Below are positions 10,725 to 19,774 of a stretch of 64,000 bases of DNA, in pieces (the first letter of the stretch is position 1; every line of letters begins with the position of its first letter). The DNA comes from Sphingobium sp. MI1205 (GTDB lineage: Bacteria > Pseudomonadota > Alphaproteobacteria > Sphingomonadales > Sphingomonadaceae), in contig NZ_CP005188.1 of assembly GCF_001563285.1 (NCBI RefSeq), positions 1,245,501-1,309,500 on the forward strand, in the 5' to 3' direction. Under the pieces are notes generated by a model that was given only the letters and a program-made list of their open reading frames with translations, had not been told where the DNA came from and made no database searches. The position numbers were made by a program, and so were the translations under genes.

Positions 10725-11948
10725 ATGATGATGCTGTATAACGGCTACCAGGCTTTGGAAGACATGCTGGCCCCGGCCCGCTTCGGCGCGCAATTGGCCC
10801 TGGGATTGCGTGACAAGATGGGTCCGGCAGCTGACTGGCCCATGTCCCGCCGCATGTTCGCCCTGATGGATGTCTTCCAGGGGGCGAGGCTGACCCACAA
10901 GCGCCCGGCCTACGATATTGGAGAAGTGCGCTGCGGCAACGCCCTTGCTGCGGTGCGAGAAGAGGTGCTGCTTGACCTGCCGTTCGGCAACCTGCTCCAT
11001 TTTGCGAAGGACGATGTTGGAACGGAACAGCCGCGCGTCCTGTTGGTCGCGCCAATGTCCGGCCACTTTTCGACATTGCTGCGCAGTACGGTGCGCACAT
11101 TGCTGCGCGACCATGACGTATATATCACCGACTGGAAAAATGCGCGCGACGTGCCGTCTTCGGCGGGTCGTTTCGGCTTTGACGACTATGTCGACTATTT
11201 GATCACCTTCCTGCAGGAAATGGGTCCGGGCGCCCATATGTTGTCGGTGTGCCAGCCCTGCGTTCCCGCCTTTGCCGCCGTCGCACTGATGGCGGAGGAT
11301 GACGACGCTGCGACGCCACGGTCCATGACGCTGATGGGCGGTCCGATCGACCCTCGTGCTGCGCCGACGGCGGTCAATGAACTGTCCAATGAGCGGTCGA
11401 TGGAATGGTTCGAAATGAACCTGATTACTCGCGTACCGCTGCGCTATCCGGGCGCGGGGCGAAAGGTATATCCGGGCTTCCTGCAGCTATCAGCTTTCAT
11501 GTCGATGAATCTGGAACGCCACGGCGCGCAGCACCGGGAATTGTATCAACTGCTCGCCGACGGCAAGGATGTGGAAGCGGAAAAGATCAAGAGCTTTTAC
11601 CAGGAATATTTCGCGGTGCTGGATATGACCGCCGAATTCTACCTGGAAACCGTCGATCGCGTCTTCCAGCGGATGCTGCTCGCCAAGGGTGAACTCGAGC
11701 ATCGGGGCCGCCTGGTCAATCCGGGCGCGATTCGCAAGACCGCGTTGCTGACGGTCGAGGGTGAGAGGGACGATATCTGCGCCGTAGGCCAGACCGCCGC
11801 CGCCCATGCGCTATGCACGGGCCTGCGCCCGCACCTTAAGCGCCACCATTTGCAGATCGGCGCGGGCCATTATGGCGTCTTTTCCGGCAGCAAGTGGGAA
11901 AAGGAAGTCTTTCCGCAGGTCCGCAACATGATCCTGACGATGAACTGA
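10725..11948 (+). CDS. phaZ: intracellular polyhydroxyalkanoate depolymerase
   Basis: A protein of about 407 residues of the intracellular PHA depolymerase family, which mobilises stored polyhydroxybutyrate. The nucleophile region reads SVCQPCVP with Cys at about residue 176, matching the family's use of cysteine instead of the lipase serine. The conserved LMGGPID and the C-terminal GAGHYGVFSGSKW with the catalytic His are present. The MLYNGYQ start matches the family's usual N-terminus, so the ATG cluster at 10725-10733 is chosen over an upstream ATG at 10644. No PHA synthase gene lies nearby. Confidence 0.93.
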   Translation: MMMLYNGYQALEDMLAPARFGAQLALGLRDKMGPAADWPMSRRMFALMDVFQGARLTHKRPAYDIGEVRCGNALAAVREEVLLDLPFGNLLHFAKDDVGTEQPRVLLVAPMSGHFSTLLRSTVRTLLRDHDVYITDWKNARDVPSSAGRFGFDDYVDYLITFLQEMGPGAHMLSVCQPCVPAFAAVALMAEDDDAATPRSMTLMGGPIDPRAAPTAVNELSNERSMEWFEMNLITRVPLRYPGAGRKVYPGFLQLSAFMSMNLERHGAQHRELYQLLADGKDVEAEKIKSFYQEYFAVLDMTAEFYLETVDRVFQRMLLAKGELEHRGRLVNPGAIRKTALLTVEGERDDICAVGQTAAAHALCTGLRPHLKRHHLQIGAGHYGVFSGSKWEKEVFPQVRNMILTMN

Positions 11949-11949
11949 C

Positions 11950-12309
11950 CTAAGCGCCGCCTTCCGGGCGGCCCCAGATCCATGTGCCGCCGATCAGCGC
12001 CGCTGCCACCGGGATCAGCATCCAGGGAAAGGGCACAAGAAGAACAGCCAGCAGTGCGCTGAATCCAAAAGCCAAGAGGGCCGCGCGTTTGCCGCGGCGG
12101 CTGATTGCACCCTGTTCACGCCAACGGCGGATGTGCGGCCCGAAATGACGATGATCAAGAAGCCTCGCTTCCAGCGCCGGGCTTGACCGGGCAAAGCAGA
12201 ACGCGGCCAGGATCATGAAGGGCACCGTCGGCAGCAATGGCAGGAAGATGCCCACTGCGCCGAGCGCCAGAGCGATAAATCCACCGCCCAGATAAAGCGT
12301 GCGCCGCAT
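11950..12309 (-). CDS. DUF454 (YbaN) inner-membrane protein
   Basis: A 119-residue membrane protein of the YbaN/DUF454 family with hydrophobic segments at about 5-45 and 75-112 and the conserved GIFLPLLPTVPFMILAAFCF stretch followed by a cytoplasmic LDHRHFGPHIRRW. Its function is unknown. Its ATG (12307-12309) overlaps the TGA of the histidine kinase gene as TGATG, so it is translationally coupled and the last gene of a four-gene operon. Confidence 0.87.
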   Translation of the reverse strand: MRRTLYLGGGFIALALGAVGIFLPLLPTVPFMILAAFCFARSSPALEARLLDHRHFGPHIRRWREQGAISRRGKRAALLAFGFSALLAVLLVPFPWMLIPVAAALIGGTWIWGRPEGGA

Positions 12310-13679
12310 CAGACCGCCGGCAGGCGAAGCCGCACCAGCAGGCCGCCCAGATCTTCGCTTTCCTCCATGCTGACCGCGCCGCCATAGATTTCCGCGACGT
12401 CGCGCACGATAGCGAGGCCAAGGCCTGTGCCAGGCTTTCCCGAATCGAGCCGGACGCCACGATCGAAGATACGCGTGCGTTCTTCCTTCGGGATGCCCTC
12501 GCCATCGTCCTCGACCATGATTTCGACCATGCCGCCAACGCGGCTTACCGTCGCGAACACGCTGCCGCCGCCATATTTGGCGGCATTTTCGATAAGGTTG
12601 CCGAGCATTTCGTCCAGGTCCTGCCGCTCGACGCGAACGGCGGCTTCCTTGTCGCCATCCATGTCGATGCGCGCTTCGGGGTAGAGGCGCTGAACCGCAC
12701 GCTCGACAGCCTGCAGGCTGGCCCATACCTCCGCCCGGCTCTGGGCCGCGCCACGCCGCCCGACGGCGCGCGCGCGGGCGAGATGATGATCGACCTGACG
12801 GCGCATGGTGGTGGCTTCGCGGATCACCGTTTCGCCCAGATCGTCGGCCTGGGCGGTCGCGGCATTCATGATTACCGTCAGTGGGGTCTTCAGCGCGTGA
12901 GCGAGATTGCCGGCATGAGTGCGCGCCTCTTCGGCCTGCCGTTCATTATGGGCGAGCAGGGCGTTCAGTTCCTCGACCATGGGCAGCACTTCGGCCGGCA
13001 TCGGTTCGGTCACACGGTTCTTGTCGCCGGTGCGCATGCGGACGATTTCCTTGCGCACCCGGCGGAGCGGCCGCAGCCCGTAGAGCGTTTGAAGCGTCGT
13101 CAGCACGATCAGGCCCAGCGCCAGCAGCGCGAAGCTCTGCGTCAGGGTGGATCGCAATGCGCGGATCTGATCGTCCAAACCCGCGCGGGCGGCAGCGACC
13201 ATGAACAGCCAGCGGGTTCTGGAGCCGGGGAGGACGATCGTCCGCTCCATGATCCGCAGGTCCTCGCCAGGAAACTGCTTGCTGTCATAGACATGGAAAC
13301 CACGGTCTTCATGCTCCGGCAGCACCTTGAGCGCGCGGTCCCATAAGGATCGCGATCGCCAGTCCTCATGCCCCTTCGCGCTGATCTGGTAATAAAGGCC
13401 GCTATTGGGCTCCAGAAAGCGTTGGTCGGCGAGAGGCCGGTTGAACAGCACTTCGCCGTCCGGGCCGATTTCGGCGGATGCGATCATCGCCGTCAGCACA
13501 TAGTTGAGGCCATCATCGAAATTGCGCGTGATGGCCGCCGACAGAACCCGGTCGAGCGCTAGTCCGCCGCCCAGCAGCAGGACGCTGATCCACAGCGCCG
13601 CGATGCCGATCATGCGGCGGCTGAGCGACCCTGTAGAATGGACCGCGGGATGCGCGAGAGGTTCCGATTGGCTGGCCAT
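12309..13679 (-). CDS. sensor histidine kinase (PhoQ-like architecture)
   Basis: A 456-residue membrane sensor kinase. Two transmembrane helices (about 23-43 and 181-201) enclose a periplasmic sensor region. A HAMP-like linker, a HisKA domain with the phospho-accepting His in AHALKTPL (about residue 261) and an HATPase domain with NLIENAAKYG, DDGEGIP and GTGLGLAI follow. It pairs with the response regulator encoded 47 bases upstream. The organisation and H-box resemble the PhoQ group, but the signal cannot be inferred. The cotranscribed PepSY and DUF454 genes suggest an envelope-related stimulus. Confidence 0.93.
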   Translation of the reverse strand: MASQSEPLAHPAVHSTGSLSRRMIGIAALWISVLLLGGGLALDRVLSAAITRNFDDGLNYVLTAMIASAEIGPDGEVLFNRPLADQRFLEPNSGLYYQISAKGHEDWRSRSLWDRALKVLPEHEDRGFHVYDSKQFPGEDLRIMERTIVLPGSRTRWLFMVAAARAGLDDQIRALRSTLTQSFALLALGLIVLTTLQTLYGLRPLRRVRKEIVRMRTGDKNRVTEPMPAEVLPMVEELNALLAHNERQAEEARTHAGNLAHALKTPLTVIMNAATAQADDLGETVIREATTMRRQVDHHLARARAVGRRGAAQSRAEVWASLQAVERAVQRLYPEARIDMDGDKEAAVRVERQDLDEMLGNLIENAAKYGGGSVFATVSRVGGMVEIMVEDDGEGIPKEERTRIFDRGVRLDSGKPGTGLGLAIVRDVAEIYGGAVSMEESEDLGGLLVRLRLPAV

Positions 13680-13726
13680 GGCGCTTTATGCCGACCCTGG
13701 TCGCGTTGATCGGAGAGGGATCGCGG

Positions 13727-14392
13727 TCAGCGGCCCGGCTCATCCAGGCTGTAGCCAAGGCCACGGATCGTCGTGATGACATCCGCGCCCAGCTTTTTGC
13801 GGATGCGCGTCACGAACACTTCGATCGTGTTGGAATCGCGGTCGAAATCCTGATCGTAAATATGCTCGATCAGTTCGGTGCGGCTGACCACCTTGCCCTT
13901 GTGATGAAGCAGGTAGGACAGCAGCTTATACTCCTGCGCGGTCAGCTTTACCGGCTCGCCTTTCAGCGTGACCTTGCCTGATCGCGTGTCCAGCCGCACG
14001 TCCCCGGCAGTCAGTTCGCTGGACGCGTTGCCCGACGCCCGGCGGATGAGCGCGCGCAGGCGAGCGATCAGTTCCTCGCTCTGAAAAGGCTTTGCCAGAT
14101 AGTCGTCCGCGCCCGCATCCAGGCCCGCGACCTTGTCCGACCAGCTGTCACGCGCCGTCAATACCAGCACTGGAAATGCCCGGCCTTCCTTGCGCCAGCG
14201 GTCCAGCACGGTCAGGCCGTCAATGGTTGGCAGGCCCAGGTCCAGCACAACCGCATCATAATTTTCGGTAGCGCCCAGAAAATGCCCGTCCTCGCCATCC
14301 GTCGCGAGGTCCACGGCATAGCCAGCGCCTTCCAGCGTATTGCGGAGCTGTTGCCCGAGGCTCGGTTCATCTTCGACGATCAGCAGACGCAT
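13727..14392 (-). CDS. OmpR-family response regulator
   Basis: A 221-residue two-domain regulator. The receiver domain has the acidic pair EDE (8-10), the phosphorylated Asp in VLDLGLP (about 51), TAR at about 79-81 and Lys in YLAKPF (about 101). The C-terminal winged helix spans about 128-217 with LTAQEYKLLSYL and VFVTRIRKKLGAD. It is cotranscribed with the kinase gene downstream and the PepSY gene upstream (35-base gap), so it probably regulates its own operon. Confidence 0.95.
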   Translation of the reverse strand: MRLLIVEDEPSLGQQLRNTLEGAGYAVDLATDGEDGHFLGATENYDAVVLDLGLPTIDGLTVLDRWRKEGRAFPVLVLTARDSWSDKVAGLDAGADDYLAKPFQSEELIARLRALIRRASGNASSELTAGDVRLDTRSGKVTLKGEPVKLTAQEYKLLSYLLHHKGKVVSRTELIEHIYDQDFDRDSNTIEVFVTRIRKKLGADVITTIRGLGYSLDEPGR

Positions 14393-14427
14393 ATGGCCCC
14401 GTTTCTTTGTATTATACCTTTGGCGCG

Positions 14428-14739
14428 TTAGTGCGCCCTACCGGTTATATCGCCTGTGCGCCCGTCCGCATCAACCCAAACCACCTTGCCATCCTTCACA
14501 TATTTCAACCGGTAGCGGTTGGACGAAGGATTGAATTCGGCGCCGAGATAGGTCGCACCGCCCATGGCGGCATCGACCCGGCGCTTGATGAGGGAGAAGG
14601 GCATGGTCTGCCCATCCAGCATCGCGCGCCGTGCCGCATCCTGTTCGTCCCGCTGACGTGCTTCAGCATGGGGAGCCGAGGCCACTACCACCGCGATCAC
14701 TGCCAGGCCGGTAAACAGGATGCTATGCTTCATCGTCAT
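14428..14739 (-). CDS. PepSY-domain small secreted protein
   Basis: A protein of about 103 residues with an N-terminal signal peptide ending near APHAEA and a single PepSY-type domain (FSLIKRRVDAAMGGATYLGAEFN, split by convention as FSLIKRRVDAAMGG and TYLGAEF; then KVVWVDADGRTGD). PepSY domains bind or inhibit proteases or occur as periplasmic accessory modules. The start is uncertain: ATGs at 14733, 14739, 14745 and 14763 are in frame and none has a good ribosome binding site. It is the first gene of the operon with the two-component system, which suggests a role as periplasmic sensor partner or output. Confidence 0.78.
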   Translation of the reverse strand: MTMKHSILFTGLAVIAVVVASAPHAEARQRDEQDAARRAMLDGQTMPFSLIKRRVDAAMGGATYLGAEFNPSSNRYRLKYVKDGKVVWVDADGRTGDITGRAH

Positions 14740-14809
14740 GGGCATGCCATAGCGGCAAGGCATTGAACAGGTGGTGAATGGTGGCGTGAATGCGTTGATT
14801 TGCGCCGGA

Positions 14810-15538
14810 TCAGCGCTCCAGGGCGTATTGAACGGTCAATGTCACCGACGATCCCACCTGACCGGGTTCGACCGGCGTCGCGGCGGCTGAATCCGCCTTG
14901 AACCTTTGGGTCATCATCGGCATCGGGGGATTGCCGCCGCTGTTGCTTTCCGAAATGGTCAACAGCCGGGCGGATCCGTATCCGGCGGCCTGGGCGTAGA
15001 AGTCGGCCTGCATCCTTGCGCTTTTCATCGCGGCCGCCCGCGCCTGGGCCAGCATGGGCGTGGGATCTTCGATGGAGAAGGTCGGCCCGTTCACATTGGT
15101 CGCGCCTGCCTCGACCAGTGTATCGAGCAGCGGTCCCACCTTCTTGATATCGCGCAACTTGATCGTGAGCTGGTTCGAGGCCTCATATCCAATGAATCGG
15201 GGCGCTGAGGGCTGACCGTCGCGATTGCTGTAGTCATATTGCGCGCTCAAATTGATGCCGCTTGTCTGAATATCCTTCTTGGCGATCCCGGATTTGGCCA
15301 GGGTGGCGACAAGGCGTTCCATCTTCGCCGCATTTTCGCGCATCGCCTGCGTTGCGGTCGGCGCGCGCGTCTGGACGCCGGTGCCCACGACAGCCTGGTC
15401 GGGCGCGGCTTCCACCGTTTCGGTGACGTTCAGCGTCACGACCGGAGCTGTTTCGGCGATAGTCACGCTGGTCTGCGCGACCGCCATGGCGGGCAGCGAG
15501 GCGGCGGCAAGGGCCATCATGGCGAGGGCGGACTTCAT
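14810..15538 (-). CDS. SIMPL (DUF541) periplasmic protein
   Basis: A 242-residue exported protein: signal peptide 1-22 (AMAVAQ), then the SIMPL/DUF541 fold with NVTETVEAAPDQAVV, the segment KKDIQTSGINLSAQY and the AAMKSARMQADFYAQAAG helix. Family members protect against oxidative or envelope stress, but no biochemical activity is firmly assigned. AAGGAG lies 9 bases before the ATG at 15536-15538; a longer upstream reading frame is antisense to the ABC-F gene. It is divergent from the ABC-F gene. Confidence 0.87.
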   Translation of the reverse strand: MKSALAMMALAAASLPAMAVAQTSVTIAETAPVVTLNVTETVEAAPDQAVVGTGVQTRAPTATQAMRENAAKMERLVATLAKSGIAKKDIQTSGINLSAQYDYSNRDGQPSAPRFIGYEASNQLTIKLRDIKKVGPLLDTLVEAGATNVNGPTFSIEDPTPMLAQARAAAMKSARMQADFYAQAAGYGSARLLTISESNSGGNPPMPMMTQRFKADSAAATPVEPGQVGSSVTLTVQYALER

Positions 15539-15679
15539 TGAGCTTATCTCCTTGGAAAGCGAGCGCCCTGTTTGTGACGCTTGCGATGAACGGACGCTGA
15601 CACACGTTGAAAGCCTTTGGTCAGCTTCCGGTTCCACGCGCTCTTGCCGCAGCGCGCAGGAAGCCCTAGCTGCACGGCC

Positions 15680-17461
15680 ATGCCCGCACCCATATTCGCC
15701 TTTGAAAATCTCGGCCTCAGCCAGGGCACCCACTGGCTTTTCCGTCATCTCGATATTTTTGTGGGAGAGAAGGATCGGCTGGCGCTGATCGGGCGCAACG
15801 GGGCGGGCAAGACGACGCTGCTGAAGCTGATCGCTGGCCAGGTGGAACCGGATGAAGGCAATCGGTCGGTCCGTCCCGGCGCGCGCGTCATCATGCTGGA
15901 GCAGGATCCCGATGTTCTGGGATTTGCGACGCTGCGGGACTTTGCGCTGGCAGGGCAATACGCGCCGCCCGCGCATGAGGTGGAGGCGATCGCCAGCCAG
16001 TTGGGCATCGACCTGTCGCGCGAGGCGGCGACCGCGAGCGGGGGCGAGCGTCGCCGCGCCGCCATAGCGCGTGCGCTGGCGAGCGAGCCCGACCTGCTGC
16101 TGCTCGACGAGCCGACCAATCATCTCGACATTGATGCTATCGACTGGCTGGAAGGGTGGTTAGCCCGCTATAACGGGGCGTTCATCGTCATCAGCCACGA
16201 CCGCGCCTTCCTTACCCGGCTGACGCGGCAGACGCTGTGGCTGGATCGGGGATCGATCCGGCGCAACGAGATCGGCTTTGGCGGTTTCGAGGATTGGATG
16301 GAGGCGATCTATGCCGAGGAGGCCCGCGCCGCCGAGAAACTTGACGCCAAGCTGAAGCTGGAGGCGCACTGGTTGCAGCGCGGCGTCACCGCCCGCCGCA
16401 AGCGCAATCAGGGACGTCTGGCGAAATTGTGGGAAATGCGCGCCCAGCGTGCTGCGATGGTCGGGCCGCAGGGCGTGGCGAAGATCGCGGTTGCCGCAGA
16501 TGACAGCAAGACGAAGAGCGTCATCACCGCCGAGCAAGTCACCAAGAATTTTGGTGACCGCACGGTCATCAAGGACTTCACCCTGCGTATTCAGCGTGGC
16601 GACCGGATCGGGATCGTCGGCGGCAATGGCGCGGGCAAGACGACGCTGCTCAAGCTGCTGACCGGTGAACTGGCCCCGGATTCCGGCGTCGTCAGGCAGG
16701 CCAAGTCGCTCGACATGATCTTCATCGACCAGCAACGCAGCCTGATGCAGCCCGATAAGCGCGTGCGCGACATATTGGCCGAAGGCGGCGACTGGATCGA
16801 CGTGCGCGGGGTGCGAAAGCATGTTCACGGTTATCTGAAGGAGTTTCTGTTCGATCCTTCGCTGGCGGAAGCGCGGGTTGGCACGTTGTCTGGCGGCGAA
16901 CGATCACGCCTGTTGTTCGCGCGGGAGTTTGCCCGCGAATCGAACCTGCTGGTGCTCGACGAACCGACCAATGACCTTGACCTGGAAACGTTGGACCTGC
17001 TGCAGGAGGTCATCGCCGACTATGACGGCACGGTGCTGATCGTCAGCCATGACCGCGATTTCCTCGACCGGACGGTGACCGTGACGCTTGGCCTCGACGG
17101 GTCGGGGCAGGTGGATGTCATCGTCGGCGGCTATGCCGACTGGGTCGCCAAGCGCCAGCCCAGGAACGCGCCCCGTGCGGAAAAGAAGGGCGTTGCTGCC
17201 CCGCCGCCGCCCAGGACCGCAGCGACCAAGCTGACCTACAAGGATCAGCGCGATCTGGATCTGCTGCCTGGCAAGATCGAGGAACTGGAAGCGGCCATCG
17301 CGCGTGACGAAGATGCGCTGGCCGACCCTGCTCTCTACAGTCGCGATCCCAACCGGTTCGCGGCCCTGACCAAGGCGATAGAGCAGGCGCGCGCCGACAA
17401 GGATGCGGCGGAGGAACGCTGGCTGGAACTGGCGGAAAAGGCCGAGGGATTGAACGGCTGA
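15680..17461 (+). CDS. ABC-F family ATPase (Uup-like)
   Basis: A 593-residue soluble protein with two ABC ATPase domains and no membrane segments. Walker A motifs are GRNGAGKTT and GGNGAGKTT; signatures are ASGGERRR and LSGGERSR; Walker B sites are LLLLDEPTNHLD and LLVLDEPTNDLD. The linker between domains and a charged C-terminal coiled coil (about 525-590) resemble Uup. ABC-F proteins act on the ribosome or, for Uup, influence precise excision of transposons. The ATG at 15680 is the start just before PAPIFAFENLGLSQG; an upstream in-frame GTG/ATG would overlap the divergent promoter. Confidence 0.93.
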   Translation: MPAPIFAFENLGLSQGTHWLFRHLDIFVGEKDRLALIGRNGAGKTTLLKLIAGQVEPDEGNRSVRPGARVIMLEQDPDVLGFATLRDFALAGQYAPPAHEVEAIASQLGIDLSREAATASGGERRRAAIARALASEPDLLLLDEPTNHLDIDAIDWLEGWLARYNGAFIVISHDRAFLTRLTRQTLWLDRGSIRRNEIGFGGFEDWMEAIYAEEARAAEKLDAKLKLEAHWLQRGVTARRKRNQGRLAKLWEMRAQRAAMVGPQGVAKIAVAADDSKTKSVITAEQVTKNFGDRTVIKDFTLRIQRGDRIGIVGGNGAGKTTLLKLLTGELAPDSGVVRQAKSLDMIFIDQQRSLMQPDKRVRDILAEGGDWIDVRGVRKHVHGYLKEFLFDPSLAEARVGTLSGGERSRLLFAREFARESNLLVLDEPTNDLDLETLDLLQEVIADYDGTVLIVSHDRDFLDRTVTVTLGLDGSGQVDVIVGGYADWVAKRQPRNAPRAEKKGVAAPPPPRTAATKLTYKDQRDLDLLPGKIEELEAAIARDEDALADPALYSRDPNRFAALTKAIEQARADKDAAEERWLELAEKAEGLNG

Positions 17462-17478
17462 CGACAGGGGATCTGACG

Positions 17479-18213
17479 ATGGTGACGATGGAAGGAACAG
17501 CAGCAGGCGCGCTTGAACAGGCGCAGGCGCATCATGCCGTCCATTATGTCAACCGCGTCGGATGGCTGCGCGCCGCTGTATTGGGGGCGAATGACGGCAT
17601 CGTTTCGACCGCCAGCCTGCTTGCGGGCATCGCTGCTTCAGGCGCGTCGTCCGACGTTATCCTGTTGTCGGGAATAGCCGCGCTGTTTGCGGGCGCAATG
17701 TCGATGGCGGCCGGGGAATATGTGTCCGTCAGCGCGCAGTCCGACACGGAGCGCGCTGACCTTGCCAAGGAAAAAAGGGCGATAGCGCAGCAGCCTGACG
17801 TCGAATTGCAGGAGTTGCGCAACATTTATGTCGAGCGTGGCCTGAAGCCTGAACTGGCGGAAGAGGTCGCGCGGCAGTTGATGGAGGCCGACGCGCTGGC
17901 CGCCCATGCGCGCGATGAACTTGGCATTTCGGAAATCAGCACCGCGCGGCCGGTGCAGGCGGCGCTGACGTCCGCCGCGACCTTTTCGGCGGGTGCTGTC
18001 GCCCCCGTACTCGCCGCTGCGGTCAGCCCGGCACCAGTGGCTCTTGTCGTCGTCGTTGTGACCTCGCTGCTGTGCCTGGCGTTGCTGGGATATGTTGGCG
18101 CGCGTCTGGGCGGCGGCAAGATCGTCCGGTCGGTCGGGCGGGTCGTGTTCTGGGGCATGCTGGCGATGGCGGTGACGGCGGGAGCCGGAAGGCTTTTCGG
18201 CGCTGCGATATGA
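17479..18213 (+). CDS. VIT1/CCC1 family metal transporter
   Basis: A 244-residue inner-membrane protein of the VIT family (iron/manganese transport). The N-terminal motif NRVGWLRAAVLGANDGIVS is diagnostic and is followed by FAGAMSMAAGEYVSVSAQ. A charged cytoplasmic domain (about 95-150) precedes three C-terminal hydrophobic segments. It likely exports or sequesters Fe(II) or Mn(II). It starts 17 bases after the ABC-F stop and precedes the peroxidase gene by about 40 bases, so these may share a transcript. Confidence 0.93.
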   Translation: MVTMEGTAAGALEQAQAHHAVHYVNRVGWLRAAVLGANDGIVSTASLLAGIAASGASSDVILLSGIAALFAGAMSMAAGEYVSVSAQSDTERADLAKEKRAIAQQPDVELQELRNIYVERGLKPELAEEVARQLMEADALAAHARDELGISEISTARPVQAALTSAATFSAGAVAPVLAAAVSPAPVALVVVVVTSLLCLALLGYVGARLGGGKIVRSVGRVVFWGMLAMAVTAGAGRLFGAAI

Positions 18214-18254
18214 TGGCAAGGTCCGCCCCGTTCCAAAATCCCAAGGAGACGATC

Positions 18255-18800
18255 ATGACTGCGATCCAGCAAATTCCGTTGAAGACGATAAAGGGCGCAG
18301 ATGCCAGCCTGTCCGACTATAGCGGTAAGGTCGTTCTGGCGGTCAACGTCGCCTCCAAATGCGGCCTCACGCCGCAATATGAAGGGCTGGAAAAGCTCTA
18401 TCGCGATTATAAGGACAAAGGTCTGGTCGTCGCCGGTTTTCCCGCCAATGATTTTGGTGCGCAGGAGCCGGGCAGCAATGACGAGATCGCGACCTTCTGC
18501 ACCACCAATTTCGGCGTGGATTTCCCGATGTTCGAAAAGATCGTCGTGACCGGCCCGGAAAAGCACCCGCTTTATGCCGCGCTCACCAGCCAGCAGCCCA
18601 AGGCGCAGGGCGAGGGTGATGCCTTCCGCGAGAAGCTGAAAGGCTATGGCATGACGCCGACCCAAGAGCCTGAAGTGCTGTGGAATTTCGAAAAGTTCCT
18701 GATCGCAAAGGACGGCACTGTGGCCGCGCGCTTCGCCCCCGCGACGACGCCGGACGACCCGGCGCTGGTGGCTGCGATCGAGGCTGAACTCGCGAAGTGA
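18255..18800 (+). CDS. glutathione peroxidase family protein
   Basis: A 181-residue thiol peroxidase of the glutathione peroxidase fold (BtuE/BsaA group). The catalytic residue is Cys36 in NVASKCGLTPQY rather than selenocysteine. The other active-site residues lie in GFPANDFGAQEPGS and WNFEKFLI. It reduces hydroperoxides, probably with thioredoxin as donor in bacteria. AAGGAGA lies 5 bases before the ATG at 18255. It follows the VIT transporter, which would make sense as a combined iron/oxidative-stress unit, though that link is inference. Confidence 0.95.
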   Translation: MTAIQQIPLKTIKGADASLSDYSGKVVLAVNVASKCGLTPQYEGLEKLYRDYKDKGLVVAGFPANDFGAQEPGSNDEIATFCTTNFGVDFPMFEKIVVTGPEKHPLYAALTSQQPKAQGEGDAFREKLKGYGMTPTQEPEVLWNFEKFLIAKDGTVAARFAPATTPDDPALVAAIEAELAK

Positions 18801-18924
18801 AGTGAGGCGGTCTTTAGTTCAGACCGTACGAACCGCCCGCCAACCAGCATAAAGGAGCGGCGGCGCTGGAAACTCTCCTTCGCCGCCCCTCGACAGGCAG
18901 GGGTGGCGAGGGCTAACTCGCATC

Positions 18925-19560
18925 ATGCTGCCACATGCCATCGCCCTTCATCAAATCGGGCCGGTGCTCGAAACATTGAGCATCGTGGGCATCTTCGTCT
19001 TTGCTGCGTCCGGTGCGCTGGCCGCCGCACGGCTGGGCCAGACGCTCGTCACCTTCGCCTTCTTTGCGCTGGTGACAGGGGTAGGGGGCGGCACGCTGCG
19101 CGATCTGTTGATCGGTGCGCCGGTTTTCTGGGTGCATGATCCGGTCCCAGCCGTCACATGCATGATCGCGGCGCTGCTCGTCTGGTTCACGCCCCGGCGG
19201 CTATGGAGCGACCGCGCGCTTGACTGGCTCGACGCCATCGGGCTGGCAGCCTTCGCGGTGTTCGGCGCGGCCAAGGCGATGAGCTATGGCGTTCCGCCCT
19301 TTGTCGCGGCGATGATGGGCATTGTGACCGCTTGCGTGGGCGGCATCCTGCGCGATCTGCTGGCGCATGAACCGTCCATCCTGCTGCGGCCCGAACTTTA
19401 TGTCACCGCCGCCGCCTTCGCCTCGGGCCTTTTTGTGCTGCTGCACTGGTGGGGAATGGATGTGCCTGTCGCAGGCGTCATCGCGGCGCTGCTGGGCTTT
19501 CTGCTGCGGGCGATCGCCATTCTGCGCGGGCTGGGGCTGCCGGTTTATCGGGATGAGTGA
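18925..19560 (+). CDS. TRIC family (UPF0126) membrane channel
   Basis: A 211-residue membrane protein with seven hydrophobic segments in two repeats, each with the family motif: FAASGALAAAR...GTLRDLLIG and FAVFGAAKAM...GGILRDLLAHEP. This is the bacterial trimeric intracellular cation channel (UPF0126/YicG) family, which conducts monovalent cations. The ATG at 18925 is followed directly by the first repeat. There is a hairpin-rich 120-base gap after the peroxidase gene. Confidence 0.9.
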   Translation: MLPHAIALHQIGPVLETLSIVGIFVFAASGALAAARLGQTLVTFAFFALVTGVGGGTLRDLLIGAPVFWVHDPVPAVTCMIAALLVWFTPRRLWSDRALDWLDAIGLAAFAVFGAAKAMSYGVPPFVAAMMGIVTACVGGILRDLLAHEPSILLRPELYVTAAAFASGLFVLLHWWGMDVPVAGVIAALLGFLLRAIAILRGLGLPVYRDE

Positions 19561-19597
19561 TTGGTCGATTTGGGTGGCTTGTAGACCGGTAGCTTAC

Positions 19598-19735
19598 CCA
19601 TTCCCCGCCCGCTTGCGGGAGGGGCAGCGAGACTTAATGAGCGGAGCGAATTTAGTCGCAGCGGGGTGGGCCGTCGCAACCTTGTGCAAGCCCACCCCCT
19701 AGCCCCCTTCCGCCAGCGGGAGGGGGAATAAGGCC
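19598..19735. repeat. extragenic GC-rich palindromic repeat cluster
   Basis: Three nested hairpins lie in the 214-base gap between the convergent TRIC and sppA genes. They are CCCCGCCCGC/GCGGGAGGGG (19603-19624), GGGGTGGGC/GCCCACCCC (19663-19671 and 19690-19698), and CCCCCTTCCGC/GCGGGAGGGGG (19703-19725). The composition and the repeated CCGC-TTGCGG-type core resemble mobile extragenic palindromes scattered in sphingomonad genomes. It may also act as a bidirectional transcription barrier. There is no T tract. Confidence 0.7.
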
Positions 19736-19774
19736 CGCATTGGTCGTCAGCAGTCGAACCCACTCTCGCCCAAC

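Noticed and set aside
18808..18826. CGGTCT/AGACCG hairpin after the glutathione peroxidase gene as a terminator
   Set aside because: The stem is only 6 bp and no T tract follows, so the evidence is too weak to call it.
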